From contig NZ_QHKO01000002.1 in NCBI RefSeq assembly GCF_003260125.1, positions 434,001-498,000 of the forward strand: a stretch of 64,000 nucleotides of DNA. Reading direction: 5' to 3'. Origin of the DNA: Lujinxingia litoralis (GTDB lineage: Bacteria > Myxococcota_A > Bradymonadia > Bradymonadales > Bradymonadaceae). Both the position numbers and the translations under genes were made by a program. Positions 59,586-64,000 of this stretch are shown in pieces; position 1 is the stretch's first letter, and every line of letters starts with the position of its first letter. The notes beneath the pieces were generated by a model. That model was not told where the DNA came from. It made no database searches and was given only the letters and a program-made list of their open reading frames with translations.

Positions 59586-61535
59586 TTAATCCAGCGGCAG
59601 AATCGTTTGTAAATACGCCCGGTTCTGCGGGTTGAACACCGCCGGCCCTTCGCCCTCGAGCTCCGCGCGCTGCTCAAAGCTACGGTCCGCCCCGGCGTCC
59701 ATGATGAAGCCGCCGGGCTCCGGGTTATGAAAGACCATGGTCGGCTCCTCCCAGTCCTGCACCAGATGCGTCAGCCCCAGCGAATGCCCCACCTCATGGA
59801 CCAGGGTGTTGCCCACTACGTTGCCCGCCACCCGCACAGCCTCCTCGATCGCCTGAGCACGCTCCCCGCTTCCCACCTCGCTGCCGCGAACCGGGACCCC
59901 GCCCAGGCCCGGCATAAAGGGCCCGAACACCCGATCAAAATGCGCAGAAGCCGCCCGGTTCCCCGGCGTAAGCGTCGGGCTATAAAAGGTGAACGACTCC
60001 ACGAACACCCCGCCAAAGAGCACGTTAAACGCCTCCCCGCTCTGGCGGTTGATGCCCCCCAGGTAGTCATTCAGATACAGGTTGCCGGTATCCTTGGCCT
60101 GATCATTAAAGGTGTTGTCGTACCCAAAAGCCTGATGCCCCGAGGGATCGGGCCCGCCGATTTCCACCACCGCGTAGGCCGCAAAATCCTCGGGCTCCTC
60201 CTCCACGAACACCATATTGACGCCCTGATAATCTCGCTGCGCCACCGCGAGGATGCGGTCGCGAATCTCCCGCTCGACGTTCCCCAGCCCGAAGCTCTCC
60301 AGCGCCCGGGTAAAGGCCGGCAGGTACTTCAGCCAGACCACCTGCCGGGTGGGCAACACCTCGAAACGCCCGGACCAGGCCACCCCCACGGTCTCCCCGT
60401 GAACATCGTAGAGCAGCGGCGAGATCGTCCCCTCAAAGGTCCCGGGCTCTGCCCCGAGTCCGAGGAGATCGCGCCCCTCCACGCTGTACCAGACCTCCTG
60501 CAAGAGCAGCTCATCGCTGCGCACCTGATCGGCGGCCCGCTCCAAAGCCCGGGCGCCTTCCAGGTTGCGGGTAGGCCGACTCGGGTCGCGTGGCTCAAAG
60601 ACACCCTCATAGCGCAGGATCATCCCGTAGCCCTGCCCGGCGCCCACAAACCCGCGCCCCCGCAGCTCCACCCACTGACCGCGGCTGGCCCCTTGAGGGC
60701 TGAGCGAGGCGATAAAGGTCGGCTGGAGCGCCCCGGCCAGCGTCAGCTCCGAGCTCCCGACCACCCTTGGCTCGCCATTGGCCGAGACGTTCTCCAGGCG
60801 CATCGTCACCTGGTAGCTCCCCGGATGCACCCCGAAGACCCCGGGCTCCAGGCGCAGCTCACCCGCGCTGCGCTCCCCCATCCAGCGCACCGGCAGGCGC
60901 TCCCCGCTTAAGTCACGGGGCCCACCCGGCGTCGAGCTGACCTCGCCGGCCACCACCACCGCCCAGGTCTGCCCTTCCTCCGGGCGTAGCATTCCCTCCC
61001 CCTCCAGACGCACCGAGCCGTTGACAAAGGAAGGAGCCTCCCCGACCACCGCCAGCTCGGGCGCCAGCTCCCGCACAAAGTGCAAACGCAGCTCCCGGAG
61101 CTCGCCATGGGCCACCTCCCCGAGCTCATCGCCCAGGCTCACCGCGATGCTCACTCGGGCAAACCACTCCTCGCTCGACGGCGCCTGGGGCCAGAAGAGC
61201 GCGGCGGCCTCCAGCTCAACGTAGAGCTCTCCCACGTCGCCCTCGCGCTTGAGCTCGACGTCAAGCTCCGCATCAAAGGCATCGCCCCCCTCCACCTGCC
61301 CCTTAAGCAGCACCCGGGCCCGGTCGGCCACCAGACGATCGGTGCCGATCAGACGCACGCGCAGCCGGGAGTCGGGCAACACCAGGCGCTGTGCCAGCTC
61401 CGGGGTCACGCCCCGCACCGGGCGCTCGGCCACCACCGGCGTCGCAGGCTCGGAGCACGCCCCGCTGAGCCCCAGCAGCGCCATCGACCCGACCAGCGCC
61501 GCCCCCCTTCCCATCCAGATGGCCCTCCTCATCAC
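59586..61535 (-). CDS. Lipoprotein with IPT-like domains and metzincin protease domain
   Basis: A 649-aa lipoprotein. Signal MMRRAIWMGRGAALVGSMALLGLSGAC carries a lipobox-like Cys; GAGGG lies 5 bases upstream of ATG 61535. Beta-sandwich domains follow, one with an IPT/TIG-like pattern (FIASLSPQGASRGQWVELRGRGF). The C-terminal part (about 420-649) is a metzincin-type zinc protease: HEVGHSLGLTH at 580-590 fits HExxHxxGxxH and FIMDAG at about 610-615 supplies the Met-turn. Thus a surface or periplasmic metalloprotease, possibly for exopolymer or protein degradation; substrate unknown. The next gene upstream ends 15 bases away and may be cotranscribed. Confidence 0.85.
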   Translation of the reverse strand: MMRRAIWMGRGAALVGSMALLGLSGACSEPATPVVAERPVRGVTPELAQRLVLPDSRLRVRLIGTDRLVADRARVLLKGQVEGGDAFDAELDVELKREGDVGELYVELEAAALFWPQAPSSEEWFARVSIAVSLGDELGEVAHGELRELRLHFVRELAPELAVVGEAPSFVNGSVRLEGEGMLRPEEGQTWAVVVAGEVSSTPGGPRDLSGERLPVRWMGERSAGELRLEPGVFGVHPGSYQVTMRLENVSANGEPRVVGSSELTLAGALQPTFIASLSPQGASRGQWVELRGRGFVGAGQGYGMILRYEGVFEPRDPSRPTRNLEGARALERAADQVRSDELLLQEVWYSVEGRDLLGLGAEPGTFEGTISPLLYDVHGETVGVAWSGRFEVLPTRQVVWLKYLPAFTRALESFGLGNVEREIRDRILAVAQRDYQGVNMVFVEEEPEDFAAYAVVEIGGPDPSGHQAFGYDNTFNDQAKDTGNLYLNDYLGGINRQSGEAFNVLFGGVFVESFTFYSPTLTPGNRAASAHFDRVFGPFMPGLGGVPVRGSEVGSGERAQAIEEAVRVAGNVVGNTLVHEVGHSLGLTHLVQDWEEPTMVFHNPEPGGFIMDAGADRSFEQRAELEGEGPAVFNPQNRAYLQTILPLD

Positions 61536-61550
61536 ACAGCCCTCACAACA

Positions 61551-64000
61551 CTAGAGAGGGCGCGCTTCGCGCACCCGGGTGGGAAGATCTTCACGGTCGA
61601 TCACATCATAGCGCGCCCAGAGCACCGAGAGGCGCACCACCTCCACCGCCTCGCGCACCTCGCCAGGGTAGCTGTAGGCCAGCAGCGCATCGAGCGCGGT
61701 GCGCGAGAAGCCCTCGACCTCTTTGCCGTAGCGCGCGCTCCACTCCTGAAGCCAGAACTCCAACACCACGCGCTGAATCCCGCCCCGACGCCGAAACGCC
61801 GGCACAATCACCTCCCGGTGGCCCAGCGCATCCTCCATCACCGCGGAGAAGCCCTCCAGCACGCTACGCTCCTCGGCGTCGGCGGCATCAAAGGCCAGGC
61901 ACAAGCGCACGCCGGCCTCCTCGCACTGATGGCAGAGCGCCACCATTCGCGCCTCATCGAGCAGCTGGGCGCGCCGCACCAGCAGCGTGCCCTGCCCGCC
62001 GGCCCAGATCGCGCTTTGCAAAAGCCCCGGCCCCTGCCCGCCGGCCTCCTCGCCAAGGATCAGGTCGATCGCCTCGGTCGCCCCGGCCTCCCCGGCGGTG
62101 AGCACGCGCATCGCCTCGGGCTCCCCGCCGCCGAGCGCATGAACCAGCGCCCCGACCATGGACTTGCCCACCCCGATGGCCCCGCCGATCGCGATCGGCT
62201 CGGGCGTCTCCAGCAAAAAGCGCAGCCCCTCGACCAGCTCCGGCTCCACCAGCTGCGCCGCCAGCGACTCCGGCCAGACTTCGGCGGCCGCGGTGATTCG
62301 AAAAAGTTCGGTGTCGGCCTGCGCCTGATCGCGCTCCCGGCGCGCCTGGGACAACTCCTGCTCCCGGGCCGCCACCGAAGCGCTGAGCTCTCGGCGCTCC
62401 TCCTCGCCAGCGTCAATTTCCTGTTGCAGCGCGGCCAGATCCGGGCCCTGATCGCCCTCCAACTCCTGACGACGCTCCTCGGCCGCGGCCTCCAGCAGCT
62501 CGATCATCGCCGCCGACCACAGCGGCGCACTCCAGGCAGCGGTGGCGACGTCCAGGGCCTGCGGCGCAGCGTAGGCGATGCCCTCGGGCGGCGACGTCGT
62601 CCAGCTCCCAAGCACCACCATCTCGGCCCCGCCGTCGAGCTCCAGACAGCCCCGGGGTGCGGGCAGACGCTGCGCCAGCGCCAGCGCCATGGCCTCGGCA
62701 ATCCCGACCATCGGATGGGCCTCGCCAGCTTCGTCCATCGGCACCTGGTAGCCCTCGGCCAGCAGGATATCCACCGCGTCGGCCACCTCGGGACGCGCCG
62801 GCACGACCTGAAGCTCGCCATCGCCCTCAAAACGCAGCTCAAAACTCTGACCGGGCAGCCGCCCAACCAGCCGCAGCTCGCTGCCGGGAACCTCCACCCC
62901 CACCTCACGCAAATAGCCGTAGAGCAGCTCCTGACGGGAGCGCTCATCGGCGATGTCCCCCAACGCCGAGCGCACCCCGTACTTCAACGCGAAGAGGTAG
63001 TCGCCAAACCACACCATCGAGGGGATCAGCACGGCAAACCAGCGCCAGCGATCCTCCTCAAAGGCCACCGGCTCCATCACCGCTGCCACCACACAGGCAA
63101 AGAGCCCCAGCACCACCACACCGGTCAGATAGCCGTAGCGCTCCCCGAGCCCGATATTGACCCCGGACTCAAACCCCTGGGCGCTGATCTCGTAGATCAC
63201 AAAAAGCCCGGCCAGGATGGCCGCCGCATGCAACGCCACCTCGACGTTGGCCAGATACCCCGCGTAGAGCGCCGTCACCAGCACCAGAGACACCACCGCG
63301 CCGATCGCCAGCACACTGGCCCCGCTGCGGAGCGCCCCCGGCGCCTCGACCTGGCGACGGGCGTACATCGCCATCGGGCGCATCATGACCAAACTCACGA
63401 TCACAAGGGCGGCCAGGACCTCATCGGCCAGAAGCCACTGGTAGCCGTAGGCCATCAAGTAAAGCCAGGCCAGCCCCACCGTCTCCAGCGCGATCAGATA
63501 GGCCGAGCGAGGCGGCAGCACCTCCGAGCTGCGCCACCAGAGCAGAAGTACGGCGATCAACGCCAACCCGAAGGTCAGCAACAGGCCGGTGTGTACCCGG
63601 GCCTCTCCCACGCGCATCTGCCCGGAGAAGATCGCGTTGGGGCGCTCCAGCCCCAGCAGCGCATCGCTGCGACTGGCGACCACGCTGCGCAGCCCCTCCG
63701 GCCCGACCTTCCCCGGCAAGATCCGCCCGTCGATCTCCACCAGACGGTCCGTAGGCTCGACTCCCGGAGGAAGCTGGGTCGGATCAAAGCCCTCGCCCTG
63801 CACTGTCACCGAGAAGCGGTGCAAGGGCCGCAAGATCTGATAGTTGAGCACCTTCGATTCGCCGCCCTCTGAGGCCACACTCGACGCCCCTTCCGTCATC
63901 GCCGGCAGGAGCGCCCGCAGATGCCGCAGGTCCTCCAGGGTCATGCCCTCGACGGCGACCAGCCGGTCTCCGCGCTGAAAGTTCTGAGCTTCGCTGGCCG
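61551..64000 (-). CDS. PDZ-like / membrane / degenerate sigma54-type AAA+ protein, 5' end beyond window
   Basis: The frame stays open to the right edge; an in-frame ATG at 63944 is internal, since FQRGDRLVAVEGMTLEDLRHL spans it and looks like a PDZ-domain end. A second PDZ-like turn (TDRLVEIDGRIL) follows, then about eight to ten membrane helices, a cytoplasmic Glu/Arg coiled coil (EERRQELEGDQGPDLAALQQEI) and an AAA+ domain of sigma54-activator shape: Walker A GGAIGVGKSM, SYPGEVREAVEVVRLS as in YPGNVREL. Walker B is TLLVRR with no acidic pair, and no GAFTGA loop is seen; so ATP hydrolysis and sigma54 contact are unlikely. Function unknown; a sensor or scaffold is inference. Confidence 0.78.
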   Translation of the reverse strand, partial: ASEAQNFQRGDRLVAVEGMTLEDLRHLRALLPAMTEGASSVASEGGESKVLNYQILRPLHRFSVTVQGEGFDPTQLPPGVEPTDRLVEIDGRILPGKVGPEGLRSVVASRSDALLGLERPNAIFSGQMRVGEARVHTGLLLTFGLALIAVLLLWWRSSEVLPPRSAYLIALETVGLAWLYLMAYGYQWLLADEVLAALVIVSLVMMRPMAMYARRQVEAPGALRSGASVLAIGAVVSLVLVTALYAGYLANVEVALHAAAILAGLFVIYEISAQGFESGVNIGLGERYGYLTGVVVLGLFACVVAAVMEPVAFEEDRWRWFAVLIPSMVWFGDYLFALKYGVRSALGDIADERSRQELLYGYLREVGVEVPGSELRLVGRLPGQSFELRFEGDGELQVVPARPEVADAVDILLAEGYQVPMDEAGEAHPMVGIAEAMALALAQRLPAPRGCLELDGGAEMVVLGSWTTSPPEGIAYAAPQALDVATAAWSAPLWSAAMIELLEAAAEERRQELEGDQGPDLAALQQEIDAGEEERRELSASVAAREQELSQARRERDQAQADTELFRITAAAEVWPESLAAQLVEPELVEGLRFLLETPEPIAIGGAIGVGKSMVGALVHALGGGEPEAMRVLTAGEAGATEAIDLILGEEAGGQGPGLLQSAIWAGGQGTLLVRRAQLLDEARMVALCHQCEEAGVRLCLAFDAADAEERSVLEGFSAVMEDALGHREVIVPAFRRRGGIQRVVLEFWLQEWSARYGKEVEGFSRTALDALLAYSYPGEVREAVEVVRLSVLWARYDVIDREDLPTRVREARPL

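Noticed and set aside
61080..63872. Open frame of about 930 codons on the plus strand
   Set aside because: Antisense to the metzincin and PDZ-AAA genes; composition (His, Arg, Gln, Pro) is typical of a shadow frame.
1..64000. tRNA, rRNA or mobile elements
   Set aside because: No T-loop consensus, rRNA stretch, transposase or terminal inverted repeats were found by eye; a tRNAscan or Infernal run would settle it.

Overview
The window is GC-rich, densely packed bacterial chromosome from a Gram-negative (two-membrane) organism. Outer-membrane lipid transport genes, a CusCBA-type tripartite pump, several lipoproteins, Ser/Thr kinases with C-terminal PEGA repeats, an FHA-domain sigma54 activator, PATAN/DUF4388-like and PilZ-like domains and a CarF-type desaturase together point to the myxobacteria/Bradymonadales side of the old Deltaproteobacteria. 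This assignment is inference from gene content; no rRNA is present. No tRNA, rRNA, CRISPR array, insertion sequence or prophage was seen.

Layout. 1-7.1 kb: end of a PilZ-like gene, then a signalling cluster of two membrane Ser/Thr kinases flanking an FHA-sigma54 activator. 7.3-16 kb: type 2 IPP isomerase (fni), then on the minus strand a metal-efflux operon (Cys/His-rich exported protein, TolC-like channel, adaptor with three metal-binding modules, enlarged CusA). 16-20.9 kb: a bifunctional penicillin-binding protein, a YihY/BrkB membrane protein and a CarF/PEDS1 plasmalogen desaturase. 21.2-29.8 kb: a minus-strand run, guaB (lacking its CBS module), guaA, an exported protein, an AI-2E/PerM-type transporter, a PilZ/PATAN/J-like protein and apgM. 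29.8-37.7 kb: lipoprotein, large TPR membrane protein, methyltransferase with a Lys-rich tail, double cyclic-nucleotide-binding protein, and an rplC gene standing outside the S10 operon with its own terminator. 37.9-42.2 kb: MscS channel plus a 1103-aa membrane NTPase. 42.3-48.4 kb: an Mla-like operon with two permeases, two ATPases and one MCE protein. 48.4-49.0 kb: a 43-bp palindromic tandem array. 49.0-64 kb: ligase-like/TPR protein, an inactive-looking signal peptidase homologue, a heterodimeric ABC exporter, MgtE, a TraB-family protein, a second (41-bp) array, a metzincin lipoprotein and a PDZ-membrane-degenerate AAA+ protein running off the end.

The most unusual things are: (i) the Mla-like operon, whose two ATPases carry complementary defects predicting one dead and one live ATP site, a pattern well known in heterodimeric exporters but not in Mla importers/exporters; (ii) two unrelated-looking tandem arrays, each in a convergent intergenic gap, that share the 10-mer CGTACAGGGG; (iii) the MscS-linked membrane NTPase; and (iv) several pseudoenzyme-like proteins (signal peptidase without Ser/Lys, sigma54-type AAA+ without Walker B acids, J-like domain without HPD).
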